Positions 32,240 through 44,785 of a stretch of 64,000 bases of DNA are shown here, piece after piece. Both the position numbers and the translations under genes were made by a program. Under the pieces are notes generated by a model. The model was not told the DNA's origin. It saw only the letters and a list, made by a program, of their open reading frames with translations, and did not search any database. How positions within the stretch are numbered: the first letter of the stretch is position 1; every line of letters begins with the position of its first letter. The DNA comes from Albugo candida (lineage: Eukaryota > Oomycota > Peronosporomycetes > Albuginales), in NCBI GenBank assembly GCA_040437565.1, contig JBDOQK010000008.1, positions 580,909 through 644,908 of the forward strand. Direction: 5' to 3'.

Positions 32240-33764
32240 ATGAACTGGTTTAAGAAAGCAGGACACAATGTTCGACTTGCGTACATTTTCACATTTTTCT
32301 ATTGGGCAGCGAACAGGTACGTCATGAAAAATACGCTCTAACAAAAACTAGTACACTCATCTTCATTCATATGTGTGTAGTATATTATTTCAACAAATTC
32401 TTGCAGGTTACGTTTTCCAATTGACAAAATCCAATAAACCAGTTGGTATCGTAAACGGAATCAAAGGTATTCTCCAGCTCGTATTTTCTCTTCCGGCGGG
32501 TGTCGCATCCGATCGAGTGCGCAGAGATCGTATCTTGAAATTCTCCGGAGCTATCGGTATCTGTACCAGCATAGTCACTTGGTATGCATTACTACACTCC
32601 TCAATGGTACTTTTGTACGGCGCTTTTGCCAGCTGGGGTGTTTTCACTGCCTTCCAAAATCCATCCATGGAGGCACTATTTGCTGACTCTATCCCTCACG
32701 GCAAGCGGTCTTTTCCTTTCATGGTCAAATATATCATCTGTAATGTTGCGCTCATTTGTGGGCCACTCGCCTGCATTGTTCTATTTATCAATTTTGGCAA
32801 TTCATGGGAAATTGAGGAATTGACTCCCGTATTATGTTTTGGCGTTTTGCTCGCATTAATTGGATCAATTCTTTTATTTCAATTCAATGATTCTTACGCT
32901 GTGGAAGATGAATTTGCAGGTGAGACACCTACACAAGGAGGGAAGAAAGCAAAGGTCAAGTCTGATCGGTGCACTTCACCGCCACTGAAAACTCCGACAT
33001 TTGAAAATGGCTTCCGAGTTGAATACAATTATTCCGATGACGAGCAAGAGGAGCAAGCTGATAGTAAAGATCCCACACGTCCAATTGGGCAAGCATCCGG
33101 GCAGGAAAGCGTGATTAATGAGAACACGATTTTGTTAAAGGAAGATGGTACCAATTCATTGGTATCTAACCGTGTTGACGGCAAGTTTTTGTGTCTCCGA
33201 TACAAACACGTTCCGATAATCATTTTCATATCCGATTTTATTATCAGCAATGGCGCAGGAATGATGATCAGTTTCTTCCCCCTTTTCTTCAAGCAAGAGT
33301 ACGGTTTATCACCAATCCAAGTGAGTTGGATTTTCATTGCACAACCAATTCTGGTCATATTTTTGTCCTTTCAAAGTCAGCGATTTTCCAAACGCATTGG
33401 ACGTATGCCAATCATTATAGCCACTCGCGTTATCTCTGTGGCCTGTCTCATCTGTATGACTTTCGTTCAACCATTGGCTCTTCAGATCCTTTTCTTCTTA
33501 TTACGCGGTGGATTGATGCGATGTTCTCAGCCTTTACGACGTTCTATATTAATGGATGCGGTGCCTAAAAGATTGCGTGCTCGATGGAATGCGTTGGAAA
33601 GCTTGTCTGTGTTTTCTTGGTCGGGAAGTGCATTTGTCGGTGGATATCTTATCGACGCGTATGACTATCGAATGTGTTTTCTCATCACGTCATTTGTGTA
33701 CTCTATTGGTGTCACCTTGGAGCTCGTACTTCTTCCGTTGACGAAGCACGCTCGTGAGAGATAG
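32240..33764 (+). CDS. MFS-type multi-pass transporter
   Basis: A 77-nt first exon (32240-32316) joins across a 64-nt intron to exon 32381-33764, giving 486 aa. The splice creates FYWAANS-ILFQQILAGYVFQL. About 12 hydrophobic segments are visible in two halves of six, separated by a charged cytosolic loop of about 110 residues (SDDEQEEQADSKD). The MFS loop 2-3 signature appears as LPAGVASDRVRRDRILK. The second half has IGRMPIIIATR and PLRRSILMDAVPKRLRARWN, typical of MFS drug/sugar-type carriers. The substrate is unknown. An internal long loop like this is common in phosphate/sugar MFS carriers. Confidence 0.87.
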
Positions 33765-35294
33765 ATTGTACATTACGTGCATACACTTAAAGTATGAATG
33801 CCACCAAATGAATAGCAGTCGTAATTTCGCACCACAGAAACGTTTCTAGATCTTCTGGCAATGTTCAAGCTATAGAGTGTTCTACTTAGTGTGGTGGGAG
33901 AGAGGTGCTCTAAAATTCTTCAGGTCGAAACTGCTGGCTAATGAGGCGCCATCAAGATTTATAACGAGCAGTTTGTGTGGTTTCGGATGACCGCTTGCAC
34001 GTTGGCGGTAATTGCGCAACTAAGCATAATTCATAAGCACCGTTCACACAAGCTTTAGGAATTCTGAATTTACGTGTTCTATTTTTTACAACTTTGAGGC
34101 ATGTACAACCATCGGACGTGTAATTGCCATAATCGCTTGGACAAATGTATTGAATTAGTATGAGTTGATAGAGCACTTATGACTTTGAACATGCCACGTT
34201 TCCACGTCATTTTAGCGATTAATTGGCGTATTAGAGTGCACAGGATAAAGTATTGTCTGAGGGTAAAAATCCGCTTTTTGTTGCATTTATGATATCGCAA
34301 ATTTGACAGAGTCAGCACGAAGGTGACCAAACAATTGCAAGTGCCCGTCGTGGACATAATTCAAGTATACTTTTTCTTGTACTCAAATTTGAAGGAATCT
34401 CTGTTTTCTTTGCATGTGTGTTTATTCGCTTGCAATCGAACAAAGGAATCATCAGATTTACTTATACTCGGCCACATTTCCGACTCTTCTTTAGAGTCAA
34501 GGATAAGGTGACATAAAAGGAAAAAGGACTATCTTTCCGGCTTATTAGTATGGCAGGACAGCACATCAGTCAACATCCAACGAACATTACATTGTATTTG
34601 AGAAGAAACAACCCCTAATTCCAGCTGATAGCTGGCGTTCAAGAGCTAGAGGAATAATTGGATCTCATTATTAAGATTAAAGAAACCATCTGATGCAAAT
34701 GATAGCTGTGTTTGGCGATCGGCCCAGCCTTGTTCAAGAATATAAACGGCAAAAGCTCCCATCAAGACAGATCCGACCAAGGTGATGCCTCCAAATCACC
34801 AATTTACATGGTGCTGCTTTTCAAGTGCGAACAGCTAGATGAAACCGTAGTAATCACTATCATGTAGCTATTGTATCTCTTCCTAACGTTCACAGTACGA
34901 TGCAAATTTTTGTTTCTTAAAACACCAAATTGCTTTCTTTCGCTTTTGTTGTTATGGTGCGTGCGACTATTGCTACAGACAAAACACCTCTACTTGGCTA
35001 ACCGGTGCAAACTGATATCATTGGGTCGCTATATTTTATTACGATCCAGTCTTCTTCAATTTTGGCGACGTTAGATTGTAAGTTGATTATGAGTAGCGTT
35101 TCTCCTCATTACTACTTAATTCCACTCCGATAAACTTCGCTGTGGACTTGCCTACATCAACCTTGCATGTATTGGTTTAATTATTGTACTTCAGGTATTA
35201 GAAGATTTACGTCGAATTCTAGTAATATAGACAATTTCAGTTAGAATGGCTAAATTATGGGAGCCGTTAGTACAGTAATCACTTACCCTCTTGA
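33765..35294. other. Gene-poor region
   Basis: No complete gene is supported. Two fragments look coding-like on the minus strand. One is a Cys-containing stretch at about 33957-34155 (CPSDYGNYTSDGCTCLKVV onward). The other is a membrane-like stretch of about 50 codons near 34650-34800 (GGITLVGSVLMGAFAVYIL). Both lack starts and may be exon relics. Confidence 0.4.
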
Positions 35295-36404
35295 TAGTAT
35301 TCACTCCCCCCCCCCACTTCATTGNNNNNNNNNNNNNNNNNNNNNNNNNNNNNNNNNNNNNNNNNNNNNNNNNNNNNNNNNNNNNNNNNNNNNNNNNNNN
35401 NNNNNNNNNNNNNNNNNNNNNNNNCCCCCCCCCCCACTTCATTGACTAAAATTCACTCAAATCGACTTTAGACCGAGATCAATATTCACTTACTTGTAAC
35501 AGCTACTACCACTCAACTCACTACCACAATTCACTCAACTAACTACCATTCAATTCACTCGAAAGGAAAAAAAAATCAGATTCTCAGCTTTCTGGATCAA
35601 TCAGTTAATCTCTTATATCGCGCATATTCACTGAGAAAACGCTAAGATTGTTATTTTAAAAAATGTTAAGAATAGCTTCTTCATAATTTCTAAGAAGTTG
35701 TGTTTATAATTGCAGACTTTACGTCCTAAATAAAGGGTATTGTTATACTCACTCTCTTTTTAAGTAAGGTGGTACACATAATTATACTATGTGTATATAC
35801 TATGTATACCTTTTATTTATATATAGGGACTTGTTATATTCACTCCTTTTCAAGTCACGTGGCACACACTATTATGCATTCAATTAGGTATTCACTCCCG
35901 TTCAAGTCACGNNNNNNNNNNNNNNNNNNNNNNNNNNNNNNNNNNNNNNNNNNNNNNNNNNNNNNNNNNNNNNNNNNNNNNNNNNNNNNNNNNNNNNNNN
36001 NNNNNNNNNNNGCTAGTCTAAGCCTTCTCGTTCTAAACGCCCACAGCCACTAATTTATTGTCCAATAGCTGAAAGTTGATTAGCCTGATGTGTTCCACAC
36101 TGGTTCAGGGACATCAGCTTCAATAATATACACATAGTATGATTGTGTGTGCCACCTTACTTAAAAAGGGAGTGAATTTAATCAAAAATTGAGTGAATAT
36201 TCCCTATATAAAAGCTACTTTTGGTGATATACATATCAAAGCGAATTCTATGGTTGGTTATGTGGTGAGTGTATAAGGTTAATAAGTTGAGATCAATTTA
36301 TAGTGTGTTTGTGGCGAGGTGTAGTTGGAAGTGAATCACCGCGCGTGATGGGTGAGTGATTTTAATGAATTTAAGCCAGCTAAGTGGGGGGTGAGTGAAT
36401 ACTA
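35295..36404. mobile_element. Fold-back/TIR element with subterminal repeats, non-coding
   Basis: The left end TAGTATTCACTC followed by a C-run and ACTT is mirrored at the right end by AAGTGGGGGGTGAGTGAATACTA (36382-36404). This gives terminal inverted repeats of about 23 bp and a possible TA target duplication. Inside, the TTCACTC motif recurs about ten times in the left half and as GAGTGAA in the right half. A larger inverted repeat of about 50 bp pairs 35747-35798 with 36127-36177, and partial extra copies lie near 35839-35870 and 35887-35911. No transposase is visible, so it would be a non-autonomous MITE-like or fold-back element. Two N gaps (35325-35424 and 35912-36011) interrupt it; the first sits in the C-run. 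Confidence 0.6.
36012..36123 (-). repeat. Dispersed repeat core, copy 1
   Basis: About 110 bases here match, in inverse orientation and with few differences, the sequence at 55637-55743. Shared parts include GAACCAGTGTGGAACACATC and ACGAGAAGGCT. This copy lies inside the fold-back element. Confidence 0.75.
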
Positions 36405-38900
36405 AAGGCTTCCTAAATTATTGGTTCTACGTAAGATACATTATAATAGAACGATACGACACAATGTTCTCGAGATCGGAGATCTGAAACGCGAAGAAAA
36501 TTCAATTAGTATTCATGAAACACTATACTCAAGTGATAGGAGACCATGGCCTCGTGATTAACCTCCGCTACTTCACTTCGGGCCCCTTTGGACTAACGCC
36601 TTCAGAACTTCTTCCGAAATTGTGTATTTGTTGCTACATGACTTTAACTTGCTGAGTTGACTCTGTCGAAGCGCTTTTCCCCTGAAATCTTGCCAAGAGA
36701 TCTCATCTGTTACCGTTTCGCATGAGAGACATGAGCCATTTACACATCATTCTACGACCGACAATGTTGAACTGTATACCAGCGGTCAGTTTTCCCGAGA
36801 AATCGCCAAAAACTGGATTCGAATTGCCACACGCGCATCGAGAAAGTAGGTCGTCCAGCTATGGAGGAATGTCGAGAAATTTGGACGACAGCCGTGTGGT
36901 TTTTCCAACCGACGTGCACAAGCACGTCGACAGAATGAAGAATTCGTAGTGTTTCAGATCTAAACGTCATGAAGATTGAGCTCAAGAACGTGGTACGTTC
37001 CATTTTCTAATCCCCAGAAATCTTACAAATGTGAACTCTATAGACTGAAGTGGATAAAGGTTACTGATTTCAATCAGCGACCAGTTTTTTATGGCACTTC
37101 GTCGCTCGGCGCGATGTCTAGGCTATCTTGAATAATAACTATACATATTGAAAATGTTCATAACGGCTAAGAAAAGAAATGATATTTACGTGAACCCAAA
37201 ATACTAATCAAATTACTTCAATGAGAAGTTGCATTCACAGAATTTCATGCTTTAGGCATCAACGATCGGAAAACCGAATTGCTTAGAGATTCAGCCGCTT
37301 GAGCCCCAAAGTAGGACTGTCCGAGAATTACAGTCGATAACAATGAGCAGCTGCAGTCTCTATTGGAAGCTCACAATCAAGTNNNNNNNNNNNNNNNNNN
37401 NNNNNNNNNNNNNNNNNNNNNNNNNNNNNNNNNNNNNNNNNNNNNNNNNNNNNNNNNNNNNNNNNNNNNNNNNNNNNNNNNNGCACGTCGACAGAATGAA
37501 GAATTCGTAGTGTTTCAGATCTAAACGTCATGAAGATTGAGCTCAAGAACGTGGTACGTTCCATTTTCTAATCCCCAGAAATCTTACAAATGTGAACTCT
37601 ATAGACTGAAGTGGATAAAGGTTACTGATTTCAATCAGCGACCAGTTTTTTATGGCACTTCGTCGCTCGGCGCGATGTCTAGGCTATCTTGAATAATAAC
37701 TATACATATTGAAAATGTTCATAACGGCTAAGAAAAGAAATGATATTTACGTGAACCCAAAATACTAATCAAATTACTTCAATGAGAAGTTGCATTCACA
37801 GAATTTCATGCTTTAGGCATCAACGATCGGAAAACCGAATTGCTTAGAGATTCAGCCGCTTGAGCCCCAAAGTAGGACTGTCCGAGAATTACAGTCGATA
37901 ACAATGAGCAGCTGCAGTCTCTATTGGAAGCTCACAATCAAGTCGATGATCAACTATGTATATAAATATCATGCAAACTGTTCCCGCTTCTACAGTTTTC
38001 TGCCTTCGTCAAAAAATAAAACATGACTTCGTGTCTGAAATAACAGCAGAACGTGGCTGAGATATCATCAATCATGCAATCGTATACGATCACCTGGTAA
38101 GTTGATTAAGCTCTTTGTCTGCATGATGTATGTGATCGTACAAAGAGCGAGTACCACTTATCATTGCGATATATACAACGCTCACCAACCGGATCGATCA
38201 AAGCCACGTGAGTTAACAGTCTATTACTCCATGGAGATGAAGCATCCAAGTAGTATTCACGGAGCTGGCCTTGTCATCCATAAGAAATCCGAATAAGGAA
38301 GACAGAAGCACCTATGTATCAACTTGCCGGATTGCCACATGCATTGACAAAAGTTAGGTATTGCTGATAGTATGTCGTACGGTTATAATAAGAATATGCA
38401 GATTGATCGTAAAGAAAAGACTTTTACACAGCATATAACAAGTCGAAATGATTGCGATTGGATGCATGTATTATATCTCCGCCATGGGACGTTCCGAATT
38501 ATCCATAATTAAGATAGGACGAAGCATGAAAAAGACGTAGAGTTTGACAACGCGCCTTTTCAATCCACCCATAATCGTCTCGATATAAATCAGAATAAAG
38601 CTCGAATTCGATAGAGCAGTCTCGGTTTCCCGCTTTGCGAAATTAAAGATACTTTCTTCTCGACAAAGCAGGAGTCGAGGGGATGGAGATCATGGCGATA
38701 AGTACAGACGTTATAGAATCTACGATCACTGCAATTCTTGGCGCGAACAGCAACGAGTATTGAATGAAGGCGGGTGCTGGTATTTTGGACTTTACTTATC
38801 TATTCTTGCAGCGAATTTCCCTTCGACTAGGGACCTACAGGATGAAGATCGTGTCGTGAAGACAGGTAATGTTATGAAGTGTTGCGAGCAATACCACTGA
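36405..38900. other. Gene-poor region with gap duplication
   Basis: I see no conserved gene, RNA or transposon protein. Most of its middle is the artefactual duplication around the N run at 37383-37482. Confidence 0.45.
36922..37943. repeat. Unmerged contig overlap flanking N gap
   Basis: The 461 bases at 36922-37382 recur at 37483-37943 around the N run 37383-37482, with no difference noticed. Confidence 0.87.
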
Positions 38901-39114
38901 TGGGTAGGATCTGTTTGTGTATCTAGTTGAGAAACCGGTTATGTCTCTAAAGTATCAGGTTAGGAGTTTAGACCGAGACTTTTCTAGATATCAATGCAAG
39001 GTCTATTCTAGATTTTTGAAAGGAGAGGTTTTGAAAACATAATACACGTACGTTATGCTACACAAGAGATTCAATCAAGCTATCGAAGAAGCTTTCGTCT
39101 GGATTGCTTGCCGG
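38901..39114 (+). repeat. Gypsy LTR, left
   Basis: This is the left direct repeat, with clear similarity to 52773-53112. It shows many point differences and small indels, so the element is old. Confidence 0.65.
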
Positions 39115-39467
39115 ATGGGATGTATGAGAAGTTGGAGGGAATACCATCTGACTCTGAGGAGCCAAAACAACCCGAGCGTTCCGACAATAAGATCCAGCGG
39201 GACCATTTAATGAGGAACTCAAGGATGAGGGATTGTGGAAGATGACGGAGGATCATGAGATGACAGTCGTCTCGGGTTATACTTGGATATCTAATGGACC
39301 CTAGCTTCTAAAGCACCCTGTTTATAGAGGGATACAGAAAAGGAAAGAAGGGACTTCGTGAAGCGATAACAAAATTATTACAGAACGCTGCTCGCGTTCG
39401 AAACATGTTTGAACAACTCGTTCCGCATGCTAGTATCAGCCTGCATGGATTTGTGGAAGAGAGAACA

Positions 39468-39721
39468 TGTTGTTAATGCTGGGTATGCTGTTGATGGCGA
39501 AAGTGATTCTGTATTACTTTGTACTTACCTGCTATTCTTTCTCTTCTAGTACTTACAGTCCGCGTTTACCGACTGCCTTTTCCCTGGCTCTACCTAAATC
39601 TTGTAACTAACGTGCAACTATTTCTATACATTATTGTGGAGATCTGACAGCCGTCTCTTCCGTGCTTATTGAAGCTCCTCGAGATTCACTTGCACCATCC
39701 ACTATTATCACCTTCCCAACA
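39468..39721 (-). repeat. Copia element 1, 3' LTR
   Basis: It aligns with 44516-44780 over its whole length, for example CTTCCGTGCTTATTGAA and ACGTGCA in both. Confidence 0.85.
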
Positions 39722-39749
39722 ATCCTCCTCGAATGCAGTCATCTTGGCC

Positions 39750-41230
39750 GCACCGCCATCACCATCCCTACTTGCATCTCCCGCTAGCATGTTTGTTCAT
39801 CTCGACGTCCTTGAACTAATACTCCAAGCACATGAGATCACGCAAACTTGCAAGCTTTCATGGGTCCAGTGCTTTCTTCAGTAAGTCTGCGAGTATCTGG
39901 TATAAGAGTACGTATTTCGCGATCACGATGCCGCGTCTGGAATAGTCGCACAAGAACTTGAGCCGCACAACAATGTGCTTAGCCTTGATCGATGATGCCT
40001 CGCCTTCAAGTTTTGATGGCTGCCTGCCTATCGACATGCATTAGCATGGGCAGAGCCGGCGCCATGCTGATCTCGTTCAGTATCTCACGCACGCCGCGCA
40101 AGTCGCGCGAAGCCTTCGAAGCAGCGACGAATTCAGCTTCAATAGTCGACAAGGAGATGCCTCCCTGTGTTTCACGCTCTGGCTTACTTTCATATCGTTA
40201 ATTAAAATGACGCTCCCTATCAACGACTTGAGGTCCTTCTTGTCACTTGAAAAATCTCATGGACCCAGCGTCGGAGTCTTCCGCGCTTCAACTCCTGGTG
40301 TCATCCGCATATTCAGTCTTTGAGTACCTTTCAGATAGTAAGCAATGCTCTTCGCCAATTTCCAATCGTCAATGCATGGCTGGTGAGTTTTCGCTTCGCC
40401 TTGTGCACAACGAACGACAAATCTAGCCGCGATACACGCGGCTAGACGTCTGACAGGTGAATGCGTGTCCTTAATTGATGGCTGTCCAGCCGCGCTAGTA
40501 GTCTCAAGAAGCGCGCAGTCTTCGTCCTGCACCTCATAACAGTCGGCTTCAATAAGCGAAAACGTCTAGTTTCTTCTACAAGCCCATGCACGCGCAGTAG
40601 CTCTTGAATAGCCTTCTCCTGGTCCAGGACATAGTAGCCGTCTTTATCAATTAACACGCGCATGCCCCAAAGTTTGACATAAGTCCCGAATCCTTGGTGG
40701 ACAGCGAGCCGAGGCTGACGGACAACCGATCGACAGCTGAAGTGCTAGTGCCGATAGCCCCCAGATCATCGGCATATACGCCGACCACAACGAAGTCTTC
40801 ACCATCTTGCTTGCGACATAAACACATGTCTGCAACAAATTGTTTATATCCCACCTCAGTGAACCTCGCGTGTAGAAACTGGATCCACAGGCGTTCTGCT
40901 TGCTTTAATCCCTATAAGTTATTATGAAGCTGCAGAACCCAAATCGTTCTAGTTCTTGCGCTGAGGTCCTCTAGCGTCCTGCCGGCTACGTCCACGCCCG
41001 GAGGAACTTGCAGATAAATCTCGAGGTCTCTGAGTGCCAGTATCACTTTCACTATCGACATGTCCATAACCGCAGCGAAAATGAGACTGTAGTCCCAGTA
41101 CTTGCTCATTCTTGCACGCGACCAATCGCGCCTTAAGCTTTTTATCCTTCCTTTTGTGTCCGTATTTGTCCCGTAGACCCATGTCGTTTTGAGAGCGTTG
41201 CTGTTGGCTGGGCGCTTGATCATTCACCAT
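39750..41230 (-). pseudogene. Copia element 1 reverse transcriptase/RNase H remnants
   Basis: Broken frames carry the copia reverse transcriptase box YADDLGAIG (about 40770), the flanking STSAVDRLS and KDSGLM stretches, and the connection/RNase H region with SIAYYLKGTQ and the leading part YLQVPPGVD. Several shifts and stops separate them. Confidence 0.75.
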
Positions 41231-41779
41231 ACACTGCTATCCTCGAGCGCCTTAAACTCTTCTAGAATTGCCTCATTCCAGACCTCACGCTTTGAGCTAC
41301 AAATCGCGTCGGTGTAGTTCTTAGGTCGCTCATAAACGTGGTTCAACACGCTTTAGACCGTGCGCCCACTCATCTTTATCAGCAGTCGCCGCTGCGAGTT
41401 TAGATATCGCTCGATTGCCATACGCCACACTTTTCTTTGCTGTTTATTTCCCTTGTGGACGCTCTTATTCCTCATTTCTGGAGCCACGCTCCCACATGTA
41501 GCGACTTAAGTCGCTGCTGCAGATGTAGGAAACTTCACTTTGTGTTTAAACTTCAGTAGACGCTGAAGCTGACTCTTTTTCTCCTCACTTAGCGTCTCGA
41601 TGTTCATGACGTGATGCTGTGTCACGACCTTGTCAGCTTTCTGTAGAAACGCGAAAAAGCCTTTGGTTCTCGTAATTGATCCGGATTATGACGCCGACCT
41701 GCGATCTCTGCATAAGCGGGTTTTCCATGTGCCCATTTATACCTCGCAGGTGTTTCTAAAAACAACAATCTCTCGAAGA

Positions 41780-42200
41780 TCATGCGCTTTAATCGTCAGT
41801 AATTCTATCGGCGATGCGCGTGTCCTGTTCACTCGAGCCGGAATTCTGTTCAATCTCTAGGTGACGTACTCAAAGGCTTCTCCCCGTAATTTGAGCGGCA
41901 GCCGGCTGACAAATATCATTCTGCGTGCGATGTTGAGTATCGTCCGGTACATACGCTCGGCCTTGCCATTTCGAAGCTCAAATCCGCCCTTCACTGATCT
42001 GTCGCGTGACTCCTATGCACTGGCAAAACTGATCAACATTCTTGTACTCGCCCCGTCTGTTCGCAAAACGTCAATTTTGCAGTCAATTAGTTTCTCGAAA
42101 AATGCCAAGGACTCCTCGAACTTCTATGCAGCCTTGTCTTTCGTCGACGCAACACGCAACAGTAGTTCGACTTGTGGTCGACGAAATTGACGAGTTAGCG
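41780..42200 (-). pseudogene. Copia element 1 integrase remnant
   Basis: Minus-strand reading across frames shows the rve integrase pattern: LRTDG, NGKAERMYRTILN-like text and an LPLKLRGEA region, followed by LNRIPA. The catalytic triad region is partly recognisable, but frameshifts break it. Confidence 0.65.
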
Positions 42201-42361
42201 ATTTCCGCGCCTATCTGATGGCGCCATCAGACCCTTCGAATCGGAACAGATCACTCCGCCAATGCGACCGATAGGTGCATGCTCGCCGGTGTCCGCCCGC
42301 AACTGCTTTTCTTTTCTCTGTCTTCTTCCCTTGCGACCTCTTTGTGCGTTACAGTCAATCG

Positions 42362-42743
42362 ATCGTTCCGCTCGCGAAAAAAACGCTGATGATACATCGA
42401 ATATTACTACCTACCCCTCTTCAAGTAAAATTGAGCTACAGGCCGTTCTTGTGTGGTCCGCAATCTTAATTCCATACTCTGGTGTATGCACCATTCGCTC
42501 GANNNNNNNNNNNNNNNNNNNNNNNNNNNNNNNNNNNNNNNNNNNNNNNNNNNNNNNNNNNNNNNNNNNNNNNNNNNNNNNNNNNNNNNNNNNNNNNNNN
42601 NNATCGTTCCGCTCGCGAAAAAAACGCTGATGATACATCGAATATTACTACCTACCCCTCTTCAAGTAAAATTGAGCTACAGGCCGTTCTTGTGTGGTCC
42701 GCAATCTTAATTCCATACTCTGGTGTATGCACCATTCGCTCGA
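42362..42743. repeat. Unmerged contig overlap flanking N gap
   Basis: The 141 bases at 42362-42502 recur at 42603-42743 around the N run 42503-42602. Confidence 0.87.
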
Positions 42744-43217
42744 TCGTGTCGAGCGATAGGTGTCCCATCCGAGCATAAAAAAGCATCAAGGATCCGCACT
42801 GCACATCAGCTGCTGGCATTTCCGATCTTGATGGTAAGCATATGCATTGAAGCATCTGATCAACGTCCACGTAGTCTTCTTCGCCTCGATGTACCCGAGA
42901 GATGCTTTAGTAGAAAGGGTTCGGGCTCGTGTACAGCGGATCTAGTGGTTCGCTAGTGTGACGGAGCGACTGCTTTCGACGTCAGTTTGCAGACAAAGTG
43001 CTGTACATGCAGCCACAGGCGACAACTGCGCGCGAGATATACGGTCATGAGCGTGAGCATTCTCTCCTTACCATCGTCAATCACTCTCGTAAGTGAACAC
43101 TTCCAACACTGGTGAACTTGAACGACTCGCCGTCTGCCATCGAGATCTTGTGGTCACAATCATCGTTGTCGTGTATCATCGATGCGTCATTCACTAAGTG
43201 CCTGCTTGAACTGCTAT

Positions 43218-43511
43218 TCAGAATGCAGTCGCTTGGTCTACTGTCGTCGACAGCACCATAGCATTCACAGACTCAATTTGCGCCTTGTTTTTACGTCTGA
43301 CCCGTGACTCGCGCTTGCGTGGTTTGTTTTCACCGATTGCGAGAACCGTATCGCCATCACTGCTCTTCAAAAAAAAATAATTAATAATAAAAAATTTATA
43401 TTCATCGCTTCTGAGGGCGCTTTTCCCCTTGCCTCGGCAATTTTCTTGAATATGTTCAGTCTTTCCGCACTCAGAACATCTACGCGATCTTTTTTGCTGA
43501 GACGAACTCAC
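43218..43511 (-). pseudogene. Copia element 1 gag zinc knuckle
   Basis: The fragment has one CCHC nucleic-acid-binding knuckle, CSECGKTEHIQENC, followed by basic residues, as in copia gag. An AT-rich A-tract (about 43370-43398) after the knuckle looks inserted. Confidence 0.75.
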
Positions 43512-44515
43512 GCCTGAACGATCCTTTTCCGAGCTAGATCGACGTCGTAAAACGCGTCATCTCTTCAGCGTGTAGCAAGTCGTCGGTTCGTGTCGGGTCG
43601 TACTTGCCTCGCATCATATTCATACGCTCTGGGGACGCGTGATGAGCGATGCTGTCCGGTACCAGTGAGTCTTCACCCCTTCGTGCGTCGGTGACCACTA
43701 CCAGGTACGAAAAATGCTCTGCCCATGACTTTTTGCCATTTTTTTTGCTCGAAGAGTTTCATAGACTGTCGAGCGGTAATCTCAACAGGCGTCCCATCAC
43801 ATGGTTATGCGTCGCCTACTGTTCCACCGGAAATCGACTTGCTTGTGATAGTAACTTTCGGTCTTACCAGCCAGGTAATGATCAAGCAGGTCTACCTTGA
43901 CGTCTTCGCTTTCACGAAATCCGCATGATGCCTCAGCCAAGTTGATCCGACGCAAAAACGTCTTTCACCAGTCTTAAAAACTGGACCCCAAGCCACGATA
44001 CATCACCAGTGCAGTCAACCTTGAGGATACCGAGCTTGCGCTGAGCTGCCGTCTGTGTCACGTAGTACAGCGCGCCTGCCTCTGTTTCATGGGCTATATT
44101 ATTGACCGCGCCACGAGAGATGAGAACAAGTATTATCTAAATACAGGGAGGGTGCTTGTGCCCTCACTTGAAAAGCTGCTGATTTGCGCTTTAGGGAGTT
44201 CTCAGCGCGTCGATCGTCATCGTCCTTGAGCCCATGTTCGCTCCGAAATCCGAATCAAACACTCCACTCTCTATCACACCACGCATGCGCTCAGCCTCGT
44301 CGTTCTGCATCTGGGAAGTCTCTATTCTCTCCATGTGGTCCGAGAGGGAAGTGAGGCCGTGAGGATCTTTTCGAGCTCCTTCGCGAGATGGCGCATCTCG
44401 AGTTATAGCAGCGGCGCGCGGCGGAGTTGCCGCGCGTGAAGGCGAGGCTTATGTGTGACCTGATGATTCCGGTCCAGCCTTGTTGTCGTCGAATCCTGGT
44501 ATTTGGCTCGTAACC

Positions 44516-44780
44516 TGCTGGTAATGCTGGGCATTACTCTTGGGGATACTCTTGGCGAAATTGATTATGTAGTACGTTTGTCCTTACCTGCTATTTTTTT
44601 CTTTTACGCCTTACTGTCCACGTTTACCGAACTACCTTTTTCTCTGACTCTACCTGAATTTGTGAGTAACGTGCAGCTATTCTTATGCATTACTGCCGAG
44701 ATCTGAAAGTCGTTTCTTCCGTGCTTATTGAACCTCCTCGCGATTCACTTCCACAATCCACTTTTATCAACTTTTCAACA
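44516..44780 (-). repeat. Copia element 1, 5' LTR
   Basis: This is the partner of 39468-39721. Next to it on the minus strand, GGTTACGAGCC loosely resembles a copia tRNA primer-binding site. Confidence 0.85.
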
Positions 44781-44785
44781 AAACA

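Larger units (their letters stand above)
39468..44780 (-). mobile_element. Ty1/copia retrotransposon with both LTRs, degenerate
   Basis: LTRs of 254 bp (39468-39721) and 265 bp (44516-44780) lie in direct orientation. Both run TG...CA on the plus strand and are clearly diverged from each other. Flanking bases GAACA (39463-39467) and AAACA (44781-44785) look like a 5-bp target-site duplication with one change. On the minus strand the order is gag zinc knuckle, integrase, reverse transcriptase, RNase H, as in copia elements. A purine tract CGAGGAGGAT precedes the 3' LTR. Frames are broken throughout, so it is inactive. An N gap at 42503-42602 adds an artefactual repeat. Confidence 0.85.
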
